DNA from: Chara braunii
Taxonomy: Eukaryota; Streptophyta; Charophyceae; Charales; Characeae
Reading direction: 5' to 3'
DNA: 33,776 nt
NCBI GenBank assembly: GCA_003427395.1
Contig: BFEA01000168.1
Coordinates: forward strand, 302,580 to 336,355
Both the position numbers and the translations under genes were made by a program. Positions within the stretch are counted from its first letter, which is position 1; each line of letters opens with the position of its first letter. Of this stretch, positions 1 to 9,873 are shown piece by piece. The notes beneath the pieces are model-generated. The model was not told where the DNA came from, did not search any database, and was given only the letters and a program-made list of their open reading frames with translations.

Positions 1-66
1 CAGTCGCCATAGCCAGTTGAAGAGAACTCATATCTGGTTACGATATCTTGAGTACTGTGTGGGCGC

Positions 67-788
67 ATGTCGCCAGTTGCTGTACCGCTGTTTGCAGGCA
101 TGACAAAGTGGGAAGAAGACGAGTTTGAATTCACAGGAGACGAGAGGAGACTGCGGAGAGAGGCTAGAGAGAGAACAACGGCAAGAAGAGCGAGGGTCGT
201 TGAGGATAGTGCCAGGTCTAGGATTTCAGCTCGCACCGGTACAACCATGGCTACTTCCTCTACCATGTCGCAGGCCTCTTCACAGGCCACTTCGCCAGGA
301 GTTAGTAAGAGTGGTTCTCGGGTTTCCGCCGGAGTGCTGGCTTGTAAGTCAGCCAGCAGACTCAACTCATGCCGGAGGATTATGAGATCCTCCAAGCAGA
401 AGAACTTCAGGATGAAGCAACAGAGAGGAGAAGAAGAGCTATAATGAGGAAAGCTAGACTAGGTAGTAGATTGCAGGAGCTAAGCAGATTAGAAGCATTA
501 GATGAGTCAACACTTGACCCTGCGATGCGAGCACTGCATAACTCGCTCCTGTGTGTGGCGGAGACGCAGGTTGTTCAGCAGGAGGTGCTGGCTGAACTAG
601 TGGCAGGCTAGAAACAAATTCTGGCTGCATTACAGGCTCCTCATCCAATGATGAGGCAACCTCAGTTTGCTGTCCCTCAGGGTGCGGGTCCATCAATGAC
701 ACTGCCGCCGGTAGGGCCTTCATTCTCACCTATGTTTGGCATGGCCCCTCCAGGTGGTTATGTAGCAACTAAGTGGTCCAGTTCATAG
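67..788 (+). pseudogene. gag: gag N-terminal region (element 1)
   Basis: The first part (67 to about 370, frame 1) is Arg/Glu-rich and then Ser/Thr/Ala-rich. Coding then moves to the frame starting at 369, which gives a charged, probably coiled-coil stretch rich in Glu, Arg and Leu. That frame meets TAG at 609-611 but reads on sensibly to about 788 as a Pro/Gln/Met-rich linker containing FGMAPPGG. The same order and matching motifs (LD-ESTLD, FG-PPGG) recur in the gag at 33017-33776, which supports both as one gag type. The polypeptide would be the N-terminal part of the structural Gag protein. The true start codon is unclear. Confidence 0.65.
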
Positions 789-909
789 AGTCTCAGTCGT
801 ACCATCGACAACAGTGGTTACTACAGTCCCACTGTCAAGCCAGGCCCAGGTTAGTGTGCAGCAACCTGTTTCGGTGGCTATGCACCCACTGTAGCAGTCC
901 CCTGGGCCA

Positions 910-1749
910 ATGCAGCCTATGCAGTGGATGCCCAAAATACCCTTGTTGAGTCCTAAGCCCTTCTCCGACGACAGGAAGCATGAGGACTTGGACACCTGGG
1001 TAAGGACGGTGCCTACTTATGTGAGTCACAAACTTACCAAACCTGAGCAAGAAGTTGTAGTGGTTGCCTACTTCCTAGAGGGGTCAGCAGCCCGCTGGTT
1101 GAATGGCCTAGTGCAGCAGCAAGGCTACGGTCAGAACTTCGATGCCTGGGCCCAGGCCCCGACATTGGAAGGGTTTGTACGGTCCGTGTATAATAGGTGG
1201 CATGGCCCGCAAGGGGCTCAAAAGTCCACAGACGCAATCAACAGTCTTTGTGCCAGAAGGTACAAAAATGTTTGAGAGCTCATGGATACTGTAGAACGCC
1301 TACTCGTGGTACCTAGTGTGCGCTATGACCAGCAGGTACTCCTTACGGATTACCTTAGATGTCTACCTTCAGAGGTTAGGACAAAGCTGGTAGATGAGGC
1401 CTATGTCGACCAGCACAACTTCGCTTCATTCAACAAGAAAGCCTTAGACATAGTGGCAAAGTTGGGATCTGCGCATCAGAGTCAGGGAGATCGTAAGAAG
1501 AAGAGACTACCCCAGGACTGGAAGAAGAAAGGTCAACTGATGTTCGTCGACCACGATGGTCAGGCGACAGAAATTGACGACTTCCCAGACCTTGGGGAGG
1601 AGACAAAGCACGATGGGGCCAGCGAGACTTCGGATGGGGGAGTCGTGGCACCCATCAAAGAAAAGGTTAGGGGGACCGGGAAGAAGAAGGTAGGCCGGTC
1701 TACGGGTCAAGGCGACCAAGGCACGCCCGCTTGGGTGAAACTTGTATGA
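910..1749 (+). pseudogene. gag: gag capsid-like region (element 1), interrupted by a stop
   Basis: One frame runs from about 910 to 1749 with a single TGA at 1273-1275. It contains the typical retrotransposon gag pattern: a Lys/Pro-rich lead-in, a DLDTWV segment, an AARWLNGL helix (usual form A..W...L), a YNRWHGP segment, and a later LTDYLRCLP segment of the kind that closes the gag core. The C-terminal third is basic and acidic with KKK clusters, as expected before a nucleocapsid. Gag core proteins assemble the virus-like particle. The start at 910 is only the first Met in the open stretch and need not be used. The frame shifts near 1740 into the zinc knuckle. Confidence 0.8.
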
Positions 1750-1933
1750 GGTGTGGAGGGACCGAGTCGCTAGGGGCACGTGCATGAATTGTGGCAACTA
1801 TGGCCACACGTCCCGAACGTGCCGAGGCAAGAAAGTCCTAACGAGGGTAGCCTCTCCAACGATGGTGGGACTATCTTCGAACCCTGGCGGTGCTTCTGCG
1901 AGCACTTCGCAGGGAAACACCTCAGGCCACTAG
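1742..1933 (+). pseudogene. gag: gag nucleocapsid zinc knuckle (element 1)
   Basis: This short frame encodes a classic CCHC knuckle, CMNCGNYGHTSRTC, spacing C-X2-C-X4-H-X4-C, followed by basic residues. Such knuckles bind the element's RNA for packaging. It lies one frame away from the preceding capsid region, so a small indel near 1740 separates them. The stop is at 1931-1933. Confidence 0.88.
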
Positions 1934-2158
1934 AAGTCTTAGCCGCTCTTACTCGTGCTGAAGTGGTAACGTTGCGTTCTCCACTTCAGGCATTGGCCAG
2001 GGCTAGTGACCCACGTATCACCCCGCAGACACATTTAGACCCATCGACGCTCTGTTCGAGAGATGTGTCTGAGGCCCTAGAAGGGTTAGAGACTGAATGG
2101 TCAGGGAAGGGCCCCAGAGACTCTTGGGCGATGATCAGGTCCAAAGGGTGAACATTTC
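1934..2158 (+). pseudogene. gag-protease linker (element 1)
   Basis: The frame read from 1780 to 2151 gives a low-complexity, moderately acidic linker between the zinc knuckle and the protease, and ends in TGA at 2149-2151 just before the protease frame opens. No conserved domain is recognisable. Its place between nucleocapsid and protease is the only reason to assign it to the polyprotein. Confidence 0.45.
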
Positions 2159-2680
2159 GTGGTAGAGGTTGATGTAGGTGGTCGCAAAGTTGGCGCCTTC
2201 ATAGACATAGTCTCTACACGAAACTTCATCAGTCGTGCTTGTGTGGATAGACTGTGCTTAGGGGACCAAGTGCAACCGCTTAGCAGAGCTGTAGCTTCTA
2301 CGCTCGCCAACAAGCACCAAATGTTGGTAAAAGACTATGTCAAGGACGTAGTTTGTACCTTCTCCTATGGAGGAGGGGAAGTGAGCCATAAAATCTCCTT
2401 CCTGGTTAGCGACGAACTGCCCTTTGACATGCTCCTAGGTATGTACTACCTCGAGGTCGCGCAGCCGCAGTTTGACTGGGATAGAAAGGTGTTGATTCAC
2501 AAATTGCCCAATGGTAGATCTGTTAGATTGCAAAAGTTTAAAGCTAGCAGTTTGATAGAAAACTACGGGTGCACGTGTGCATCATCTTTCTATAACTACT
2601 ATAAGCAAAATCGCGAGGAGGGAATGTATCTAGTCTTTGTCTCTGAGAAAGGGGAGGCCGTTAAAACACCCCAGAGATAG
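2159..2680 (+). pseudogene. pro: retropepsin-like aspartic protease (element 1), catalytic motif altered
   Basis: The frame matches gypsy proteases. It has a VDVGGRKVGAFID strand leading to the active-site loop, then STRNFIS, and near the C-terminus DMLLGMYYL followed by PQFDW, the counterpart of the usual ILGMDWL...IDW pattern. The protease would cut Gag-Pol into mature proteins. The catalytic triplet, normally D-[ST]-G, reads D-I-V here, so the flap-side Gly and the Ser/Thr are lost and the enzyme is expected to be dead. The domain has about the usual length. It ends in TAG at 2678-2680, before the RT frame begins. Confidence 0.8.
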
Positions 2681-2720
2681 AATCAATCGTCGTACAATAT
2701 TCTAGAACCAGCCCACAGGC

Positions 2721-3731
2721 GTGGCAGAAAGGGAGGTTGTCCATGCAATAGAGGTTCTCCCAGGTAGTAAGGTGCCTAGAGGACGAATCTATAGGATGTC
2801 TCCTGTGGAGTTGGATGAGCTCCGCCGCCAGCTCAAGGAGCTCACAGAGAAGGGATGGATTCGGCCTAGTACCTCCCCTTACGGCGCTCTAGTCTTATTC
2901 ATACCGAAGAAGGGAGGTACCCTGAGGATGTGCATTGATAATAGGGGTCTCAATGCCACCACTGTTAAAAACGCAGAGCCCCTACCCCGCATCGACGACC
3001 TACTAGATAGAGTGCAGGGATGCCGGTACTTTACTAAGATAGATCTAAAGCCCGGATACCATCAAATTGCTATTAGACCTGAGGATCAGCACAAAACCGC
3101 ATTTCAGACCAGGTACGGTCTGTACGAGTTTGTGGTGATGCCCTTCGGCCTATGCAATGCACCTGGGACATTCCAGCATGCAATGAACAGGGTCTTTCAT
3201 GATTACTTAGATAAGTTTATCGTCGTGTGCCTCGACGATATCCTCATCTTTAGTAAGACTGTAGAGGAGCACGCTGAGCACTTGAAAATAGTGCTAGGTC
3301 TCCTAAGAAAACACCAGTACAAGGTTAACTTGGAGAAATGCGAGTTTGGTTGCACCAAGATCTTGTACTTGGGTCATGAAATTTCAGCAGATGGGTTGAG
3401 GCCAGACGATGCAAAGGTGGCCAGCATTCGTGACTGGCCCAGACCTCAGACAGTTATTGAGGTCAGATCGTTTTTGGGGATGACGGACTATTATCGTTCG
3501 TTTGTGAACAACTATAGTACTATAGCTTCCCCTTTAACAGATCTTACTCGACTTGACACCCCTTGGGAATGGACAGAAGAGTGTGAGGCAGCCTTCAAGA
3601 AATTGAAGTATGCTCTAACACACTATGGAGTCCTCAAGCTCCCGGATCCTAATCAGCCCTTTGTCGTGACCACAGACGCCAACCAATATGGCATAGGCGC
3701 GGTCCTTGCGCAAAAGGAGGGGAAAAGTTGA
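2721..3731 (+). pseudogene. pol: reverse transcriptase, with the start of RNase H (element 1)
   Basis: A 336-codon frame covers the whole RT: RIYRMSP lead-in, GWIRPSTSPYGA, LRMCIDNRGLN, the motif A region TKIDLKPGYHQI with its catalytic Asp, MPFGLCNAPGTFQ, and the palm motif VVCLDDILIFS. The usual YxDD box has Cys in place of Tyr, while both Asp residues are kept. LGHEISADG and FLGMTDYYRSFV follow, then the first RNase H strand TTDANQYGIGAVLAQ. The frame stops at 3729-3731 in a purine run (GGAGGGGAAAAG), where an indel throws RNase H into another frame. This would otherwise be the largest intact pol piece of the element. Confidence 0.93.
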
Positions 3732-4150
3732 GACCTATCGAGTATACGAGTAAAAAGATGTCATCTCAGAAACTAGCCAGGTACACTTACGAGCGTGACC
3801 TCTATGCCTTGTATAGGGCGCTGGTTCACTGGAGACGCTATCTCCTTGGCAGATTCTTTTATGTAAGATCTGACCATGAGAACTTGCGCTGGATCAAGAC
3901 ACAGTCGGTACTCTCTGATGCACTCAAGAGGTGGATTCAAGTAATAGACATGTATGACTATCAGCTTGACCCAATCAAGGGAGAGTACAACAAGGTGGTT
4001 GACGCGTTATCCCGTAGGGCAGATTATCTAGGGACCTTAGTAACCGAATTCGACATATCTTACGAGCTCACTCGATATTGGTGGAAGCCTATCAGCAAGA
4101 TCCAGTTATGTCTGAGATCATTCGTAGATTTCATGCGAAACATAAAGTAA
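3728..4150 (+). pseudogene. pol: RNase H (element 1), frame-shifted from RT
   Basis: This continues the RNase H begun at the end of the RT frame. It has RPIEYTSKKMS, the Glu helix YERDLYALYRAL, the RSDHENLRW strand and the closing NKVVDALSRR. The four acidic positions expected in gypsy RNase H (DA, E, SDH, DAL) can be placed. The enzyme would degrade RNA in RNA:DNA hybrids during reverse transcription. From about 4075 the frame runs out of homology and the integrase continues in another frame, so a second indel lies there. Confidence 0.9.
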
Positions 4151-5013
4151 CTTCCAACGAATTCACGATGATAAATAACTTGTTGTTTCTTGAGAAGGCA
4201 GGGAATAAAAGGTTGTGCGTTCCTGATAGTAAGTCTTTACGTAGTTTATTTTTAGGAGAATGTCATGATGCAACTGGTCATTTTGGCTATAAAAACACAT
4301 CAGCGAACTTAGTACAAAGATTTTGGTGGCCCTCTATGATGCAAGATGCTAAAAGATACGTCGAAACCTGCCAGGTTTCCCAAAGGGACAGACCTAGGAC
4401 TCAGGCTCCGCTCGGGTTGATTAAGCCCTTCCCGATTCCTGAAGGACCGGGTCAGAGTGTGTCCATGGATTTCATGGATACTCTTGTGACCAGCAGGTCT
4501 GGGAAAAGACACATCTTTGCTATAGTGGATCGCTTTTCTAAGTATGCCACACTAATCGCTATGCCATAAAATGCTAAAACTGACTACGTCATCAAACTCT
4601 TCATGGATAATTGGGTACGTGACTTCGGTTTGCCTACATCTATTGTTAGTGATAGAGATGTGAGATTTACCAGTGAACTGTGGCAATCAACTGCTGAAAA
4701 GATGGGCATAAAGCTCCAAATGACATTAGGGAATCACCCTGAGTCAAATGGCCAAGCAGAACAGATGAATTGAGTAGTACAGCACCTGCTTAGACATTAT
4801 ATCAAGCCAAGTCAGGACGACTGCGACGAGAAACTACCTCTCGTCGCCATCTTGTATAACAACGCTGTGCACAGTACTACAGGAATGCCTCCCAACCAAT
4901 TGCACCTTGGTTGGAAACCCAGAACTGCACTTGACTTTCTGCTACCAGAAAGAGAACCCACCGCAGCACCTGGCAACATAGAGTTTGCTGCCAAATATGC
5001 AGCAAGCCGTTGA
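4078..5013 (+). pseudogene. pol: integrase zinc-binding and catalytic core (element 1), two in-frame stops
   Basis: One frame carries VEAYQQDPVMSEII, the zinc-binding domain (HDATGH, FWWPSM, YVETCQVSQ) and the core starting SMDFMD. It meets TAA at 4567-4569 and TGA at 4771-4773, yet still encodes the rest of the core through both: the SDRDVRFTS strand with the second Asp and HPESNGQAEQMN with the catalytic Glu. The D,D-35-E residues are thus present. In the HHCC zinc site the last Cys is Ser (CQVS where CxxC is usual). Homology leaves this frame at about 4995-5010 for the frame of the C-terminal domain. Confidence 0.88.
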
Positions 5014-5587
5014 ACATATCAGGAAATCTCAGGATGCAATGATCGCATATGAGAATAAGCACAGACGGCCCTCTAACTTTCAGGTAGGTGAAAGAGTCTG
5101 GGTTAAGTCATCTAAACAAGGTCAGGAGTTAGGCATTTCACGCAAACTAATGCCACAATACTTTGGGCCCTGGGAGATCTTAGACATTGTAGGGGATCAA
5201 CCGGATGGGCCTTCATACGTGATTTGCATTCCTGCGCACTTATGTACTTACCCTGTGTTCCATGCCTCCAAGTTGGCACCTTTCGCTGCCGCTGATCAAT
5301 TTCCCTCAAGAAGAACAATGCTGCCCCCAACCATGGATGGCGAAGTGGATATTGACCAGATCGGGGAGCATCAAGTGATGCCAATACCTCGACCATCAGG
5401 CAGAGGCCGCCCTCCTAAACCAAGAATGCAGTATCGTGTGAGATTCGGACATCATCTGGATCCTAAAGAAGATCGCTGGTTCACAAGAGAGGAAACTCAT
5501 GAGAACAACACCTCAAGTGATTGCAGGTTACGAAAGAGAACTCAAAGGGAAGATGCCTGCAGAGTGACAGACTTCTCAGAGGACTAA
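4985..5587 (+). pseudogene. pol: integrase C-terminal domain plus chromodomain-like segment (element 1)
   Basis: The frame begins within the integrase helix (EHIRKSQDAMIAYENKHRR) and gives the GPY/F-type domain: VGERVWVK, LMPQYFGPWEIL, VFHASKLAPF. Downstream, QYRVRFGHHLDPKEDRWFT resembles a chromodomain core (usual form Y-x-V-K-W-x-G-x...E-x-x-T-W), though the second Trp region is atypical. Chromoviral chromodomains steer integration toward particular chromatin. The open frame ends in TAA at 5585-5587, just upstream of the polypurine tract. The chromodomain call is weaker than the integrase call. Confidence 0.8.
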
Positions 5588-5592
5588 CGAAG

Positions 5593-5607
5593 TAAAGGAG
5601 GAGGGAA
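5593..5607 (+). other. polypurine tract of element 1
   Basis: The purine-rich run AAAGGAGGAGGGAA lies directly after the pol stop and directly before TGTGAGGATG, the expected layout for the plus-strand primer next to a 3' LTR. Confidence 0.75.
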
Positions 5608-6500
5608 TGTGAGGATGTGGGTCCTCGGCAGGCCTGAGGGGCCCCTGTTGCAAGAGTGTCTGCCCTAAGTGAAGGCGGGCCTAACATATCACAAGAGGCC
5701 CTCGACTGTCAAATTCATATTTGGGGTCCAGGCAGTTGTGACATGTCAGTTGGTTGAGAGAAACCCAGGCCGGGCAACAAAGACATTTCCACGGCCTTCT
5801 GGACTTTTCCAAAGAGTGCAGGCCCTAGGCGAGAATCGCAGCATCATACACTGACAGTTGGGAGGCCCAACCGCAAGAGGCCCAGTAGCTGCACACAAGC
5901 GCAGCACCTAGGGCCTACCGGAAGCTTCTGGGCCCAGGCCCAGCCCAGCCAGGCTGCGCGAGCAGACCAACTCTTTCCATATAGGAAAGAACTCTTCCTG
6001 GCCAGCCTCGTTCGGGCACTTGCTGGCTGGCGGCAGCGCTGCTAGAGCGATAGCTCGTGTGCTGGCTGCTAGCATTGGAGCAAGAGGCTGCGCACGTGCG
6101 GTCGTGTGGTGAAGCAGGGCGTTGTTGAGGGCAGCGCCATAGCCCAGCCTCCATAGCTGGCTGTGGGCTTGGACATACAGTGAGGCGCAGGGGTGGTCTT
6201 CGGTTGTAGAGAAGGGAAGACGTAAGGGAGAGACACGGGAGAGAGAGAGAAGGATGATGATGATGAGGATGTGAGGGCACATACCTGGTATTGGCGATGG
6301 TTCTGCATGGGCTACATCTTCAAGTACTTCGGGTGCTGCTTACGTCAACAGTTGCATTGTCAATTAGTAGGCTAGTAGTAGTTGTGTAGGGAGTAGGCTG
6401 GGCGCCGAGCACCAGGTAGGGAGATAGAGACTGGATACATGTGTTGGTGGTGGCGAGAGCAAGCTCTCATTGACATTGACGTTCAGTGCTACGATTCTCC
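5608..6500 (+). mobile_element. 3' LTR of element 1 (left edge firm, right edge uncertain)
   Basis: It starts with TG immediately after the polypurine tract. The sequence is GC-rich and non-coding up to about 6450, with a CCATATAGG motif near 5976 that could serve as a core promoter. The long open frames in this interval on the minus strand are low complexity and show no domain. The end was set only by the change to AT-rich sequence. No matching 5' LTR is in the window. Confidence 0.5.
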
Positions 6501-6910
6501 ATTGGTGTTATATTGGTGCAATGCTGCTTCTTGAACACTGTGTTACGATTTTGGCTTTCAATGTGATTGTGCAATCTGAATATTATCATCTCGCTTCTGT
6601 TCATTTTCCTTGCATTTTGAAATTTCACTTTTCATACCCCAAAATTCATTTCGAATAAACTTAACCAGAATTTATTTTTTCGAAATTAATTTATTTTTTG
6701 GGATATTTTCAGCATTTATTTCATTCCTAAAAATTTCGTGTTTTCAACTTTTCTCCCGCGATTTCCTTTTTGAATTTTCAAATTCATATCGAATAAATTA
6801 CTCCAAATCGAAATAATTTATTTTGAATTAATTCCCATTTTATTCATTTATTGCTTTGGCAAATATCTTTACTTATTTTTGAATAAATCAATTAATGTTG
6901 TAAATACCTT
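6500..6910. other. AT-rich spacer without a recognisable gene
   Basis: The composition changes sharply to AT-rich, with many AAATT, TTTATTTT and GAATAAA runs and small near-repeats of TTTATTT. Short open frames here are composition artefacts. It may contain the end of the element 1 LTR and old flanking DNA. Confidence 0.5.
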
Positions 6911-6932
6911 CCCCCCCCCCCCCCCCCCCCCC
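6911..6932. repeat. poly-C run (C22)
   Basis: A 22-base homopolymer separates the AT-rich spacer from the GC-rich gag start of element 2. It sits where a 5' LTR and PBS should be. It may be a real tract or a collapse or misjoin point in the assembly. Confidence 0.9.
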
Positions 6933-6958
6933 TCCCCCTGCCACTCCCAAATCTCCAC

Positions 6959-7266
6959 ATGCCACCACACCAAACCAAGACCTCCCAACGCGCAGCCGCC
7001 GCCACCGTCGCCGCTGCCGCCGCGTCTGCCTCCACCTCATCCGCAGCCGTTGCCTCAGCCACCGCATCCACTCCATCTTCCCCCAACATGGCCCAATCCT
7101 CCAGCATCGATATGCTTGCCATCAATACCCAGTCTATTGACAGCCTCGCTCGCAAACTTACGGGCGAACAAAGATCTGAGCCCGTTGCCACCGATATCGC
7201 CACCCTCATTCGCATGATGTCCTCTTTCCAAACGGACATCCGCGCGTCCCTCACCACCCACTCCCC
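6959..7266 (+). pseudogene. gag: gag N-terminal fragment (element 2)
   Basis: The frame starts MPPHQTKTSQR, continues as an Ala/Ser/Thr-rich stretch and ends with a more ordered segment (MAQSSSIDMLAINTQSIDSL, then IATLIRMMSSFQTDIRASL). At about 7266 the frame stops making sense and RT begins one frame over. No CCHC knuckle is present. The fragment is assigned to gag by position and composition only. An alternative is a host-derived low-complexity sequence. Confidence 0.55.
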
Positions 7267-7998
7267 CAGATATATGAACTTCTTGATCGCCTCTGTGGAG
7301 CCAAATATTTCACCAAGATCGACCTCCACAGTGGCTTCCACCAGATCCGTATCCGCGAGGACACCCACAAGACCGCATTCCGCTCTCAGTTCGAGCACTA
7401 CGAGATCCTCGTAATGCCTTTCGGACTCACCAATGCCCCCGTCACATTCCAGTCCACCATGAACCACATCTTTCGTGACCTCCTCGAAGTCTGTGTCGTC
7501 GTGTACCTTGATGACATCCTCATCTTTAGCCCCACCTTCCAGTCCCACCTTCAACACATTCGCCAAGTCCTCTCAATCCTCCGAGAGCAAAAATTATACG
7601 CCAAGCTCAACAAATGTACGTTTGCCGCTTCGAGCGTCGAATACCTTGGCCATATTGTCTCCGCTGAAGGCATCCGTATGGACCCCTCGAAGGTCACAGC
7701 CCTCGTTGAGTACCCCCCGCCCAAGACCCTCCTCCAACCCCATTCCTTCCTCGGCCTTGCCAACTATTACCGCCCGTTCATTCACAACTTTTATGAGATC
7801 TCTTACCCTCTCCCCGAACTCACACGCAAGGACGAGCCCTTCAATTGGAATGATCGTCGCCAACACGCTTTCGACTTCCTCAAGCAAACCATCACCATGG
7901 CCCCTGTCCTCAAGATCGCTGGCCCCACTCGCCATTTCTATGTCACCATTGATGCCTCCGACTTTGCCATTGGAGCCGTATTGTCCAACATTTTCCCC
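7267..7998 (+). pseudogene. pol: reverse transcriptase palm, thumb and connection (element 2)
   Basis: The frame opens in mid-RT with YELLDRLCGAKYFTKIDLHS, GFHQIRI, then MPFGLTNAPVTFQ and an intact YLDD box (VVVYLDDILIFS, Tyr codon at 7504). VEYLGHIVSAEG, FLGLANYYRPFI and the first RNase H strand TIDASDFAIGAVL follow. All catalytic Asp residues of the palm are kept, but the finger region (the usual IRPS...SPW and LRMCIDYR segments) is absent. The frame is lost at the CCCC run 7995-7998, where one missing base moves RNase H to another frame. The misread frame runs on to a stop at 8107. Confidence 0.92.
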
Positions 7999-8563
7999 GC
8001 GACACCTCCGAGACCCCCTCCATCAAGGACTCGCCCACTCACCCTAAGGCTCCACCCGACGAATACCCCATCGCCTTCGCAAGCAAGAAGCTCCTTCCCA
8101 CGGAGATGAAGTACCCCTCCAACGAGAAGGAACTCCTCGCCGTGATTCACGCCCTCACAGTCTGGCGCCCGTACCACGACGAGCAATACTTCACCATCCG
8201 CACTGACAACACCATCGTTTCTTCCATCCTCGCCAAGAAAGACATCACCCCATCACCCCACACCAAGCTCGATGGCTCGACTTCCTTGCCCAATTCACAT
8301 TCATCATTTGTCATACCCCCCGACAAAAGCAACCGTGTTGCTGATGCCCTCTCTCGACGACCCGACCACAAGCCCCCCGAGAAAGTCTACGCCGCCATGA
8401 CCCATATCCAGCTCCTCCCATCACTTCATCACCGATACACCCAAGGCTACCTCTCTTGCCCAGACTTCGCCACCATGTACAACAAGCTCCGCGATCTTGA
8501 CCCAGTCCCCGACTACTCCCTCCCCGACAACCTCCTCTACATCGACACCAAAGGCACTCGCTG
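7999..8563 (+). pseudogene. pol: RNase H and RNase H-integrase linker (element 2)
   Basis: In the new frame the RNase H continues as DEYPIAFASKKLLPTE, NEKELLAVIHALTVW, TIRTDNTIV and NRVADALSRR, so the acidic residues are present. Between about 8262 and 8322 homology sits in a neighbouring frame (WLDFLAQFTFIICH) and then returns, which points to two compensating indels, the second in a C6 run. After the DALSRR box the linker runs to YIDTKGTR and meets TGA at 8562-8564. Confidence 0.85.
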
Positions 8564-8564
8564 A

Positions 8565-9630
8565 CTGTGCATCCCTGACACACGTGGTCTCCGTACCCAG
8601 CTCTTGGTCGAGCACCACGATGCCAAGACCGCATGTCATCTCAGTTTCCAGAAAACCTTTGACACCATCTCCCGCTACTTCTATTGGTCGTCTCTACTCA
8701 CCGGCGTCAAAACATACATTCGCTCATGTCCCACGTGTCAGGTTGGCAATCCCTCGAACCGAGCGAAACCCGGCAAGCTTTCACTCACCGGTGGCAGTCC
8801 ATTTCCATGGACTTCGTGTGCGGCCTCCCTAAGACCGACCGCGGGCATGATTGCATCTACGTCATTGTCTGGCGCCTAACCAAACGCGCCCACTTCATCC
8901 CTTGCACCACCTCGCACACTGCCAAAGACATTGCCTTACTCTTCTTCAGCCATGTTGCACGCCACCACGGCCTCCCCGAGAATATCATCAGCGACCGCGA
9001 TCCCCGTTTCTCTTCAACGCCTACGGAACTACACTAAAGTAAAGCACTGCATTCCACCCACAGACCGATGGACAAACCGTGAAGACGAACGATACTCACC
9101 AAAGAATCCTACGGAAGTACTGTCATCCACATCAACACGACTGGGATCAGTTGTTCACCGCCGCCGAGATCGCCTACAACAACGTTGTCTGTCCTTCCAC
9201 TGGCATCTCTCGATTCTACCTTGACCTTGGCTACCATCCGCGCTTGCCCTCTAATTTCCTGCTTCCCTCGCAACTCAACCCCTCCACACCCTACCCTTCC
9301 CTCAATGAATGGGTGGCAACAATGAATCGAGTCCTCAAAGAAGCAACCGAAGCCCTCGAAAGAACACAAGAACAACAAGCAAACAAGATCAACAAACACA
9401 GACGAGACTTGCAATTCAAAGTAGGGGACAAAGTCTGGCTCTCCGCCAAACGCTTTGAACCCGAACATGGATTGTCAAAGAAACTCTCGAACAAATGGCT
9501 CGGACCCTTCCCCATCATTGAAAAAACCTCCGACGTCAACTACAAACTCCAACTCCCCCCCGACATGAGCCGCGTCCACCCGGTCTTCCACGTCGAATAC
9601 TTGAAAGAATATCATGAATCCCCACCCTAA
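8565..9630 (+). pseudogene. pol: integrase (element 2), catalytic Glu replaced
   Basis: Reading on past the TGA gives LCIPDTRGL and a complete zinc site: EHHDAKTACH and SCPTCQ (HHCC). A frameshift near 8785 leads to SISMDFVCGLPKTDRGHD, WRLTKRAHFIP and ISDRDPRFS, so the first two catalytic Asp residues are present. A further shift near 9037 leads to HPQTDGQTVKTN, where the family has QTDGQTE: the catalytic Glu is Val. The C-terminal domain is well preserved (VGDKVWLSAKRF, KLSNKWLGPFPIIEK, VFHVEYLKEY) and ends in TAA at 9628-9630, in frame with the chromodomain beyond. Confidence 0.9.
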
Positions 9631-9873
9631 TTCGCTGACCGCCCATATCCTAGACCTCCACCTATCATATTACCCACAAGCCCTGAATTCGTTGTTGAAG
9701 CGATCATAGGTCGACGAACTACTCAGGTACCGGACCTCCTGGAACCAATCACTGAATACAAAGTCAAATGGACCGGATACCCCGACGAAGAATCTACATG
9801 GGAACCTCTCTCGAATCTCAAGAATGCCATGAAACTCGTTCGCGCCTATGATCGTGCTACTCCTATGTCCTAG
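9631..9873 (+). pseudogene. pol: chromodomain of chromovirus 2
   Basis: Beyond the TAA the same frame reads FVVEAIIGRR, then EYKVKWTGYPDEESTWEPL and NLKNAMKLVRAYD, ending in TAG at 9871-9873. This is a canonical chromodomain core: the aromatic positions (Y, W, W) and the acidic loop are all present. The domain binds modified histone tails and guides integration. It places element 2 firmly among the chromoviruses. Only the upstream TAA cuts it from the integrase. Confidence 0.93.

Larger units (their letters stand above)
1..6500 (+). mobile_element. Ty3/gypsy retrotransposon 1 (decayed, chromodomain-like tail), 5' LTR outside the window
   Basis: The order gag, CCHC knuckle, aspartic protease, RT, RNase H, integrase and C-terminal chromodomain-like segment is seen directly and is diagnostic of Ty3/gypsy. 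The reading frame changes several times (near 369, 1740, 2159, 2721, 3728, 4078 and 4995) and is broken by stops at 609, 1273, 4567 and 4771, so the copy cannot express full Gag-Pol. A polypurine tract followed by TGTGAGG at 5608 marks the start of the 3' LTR. The right LTR boundary is uncertain because no second LTR copy is present for comparison. Confidence 0.9.

Noticed and set aside
5908-6308. Overlapping minus strand open frames of 79-124 codons
   Set aside because: They are low complexity, lie in the LTR of element 1 and show no domain.
6892-7566. 224-codon minus strand frame opposite element 2
   Set aside because: It is the mirror of the GC-rich gag and RT coding strand and has no homology of its own.
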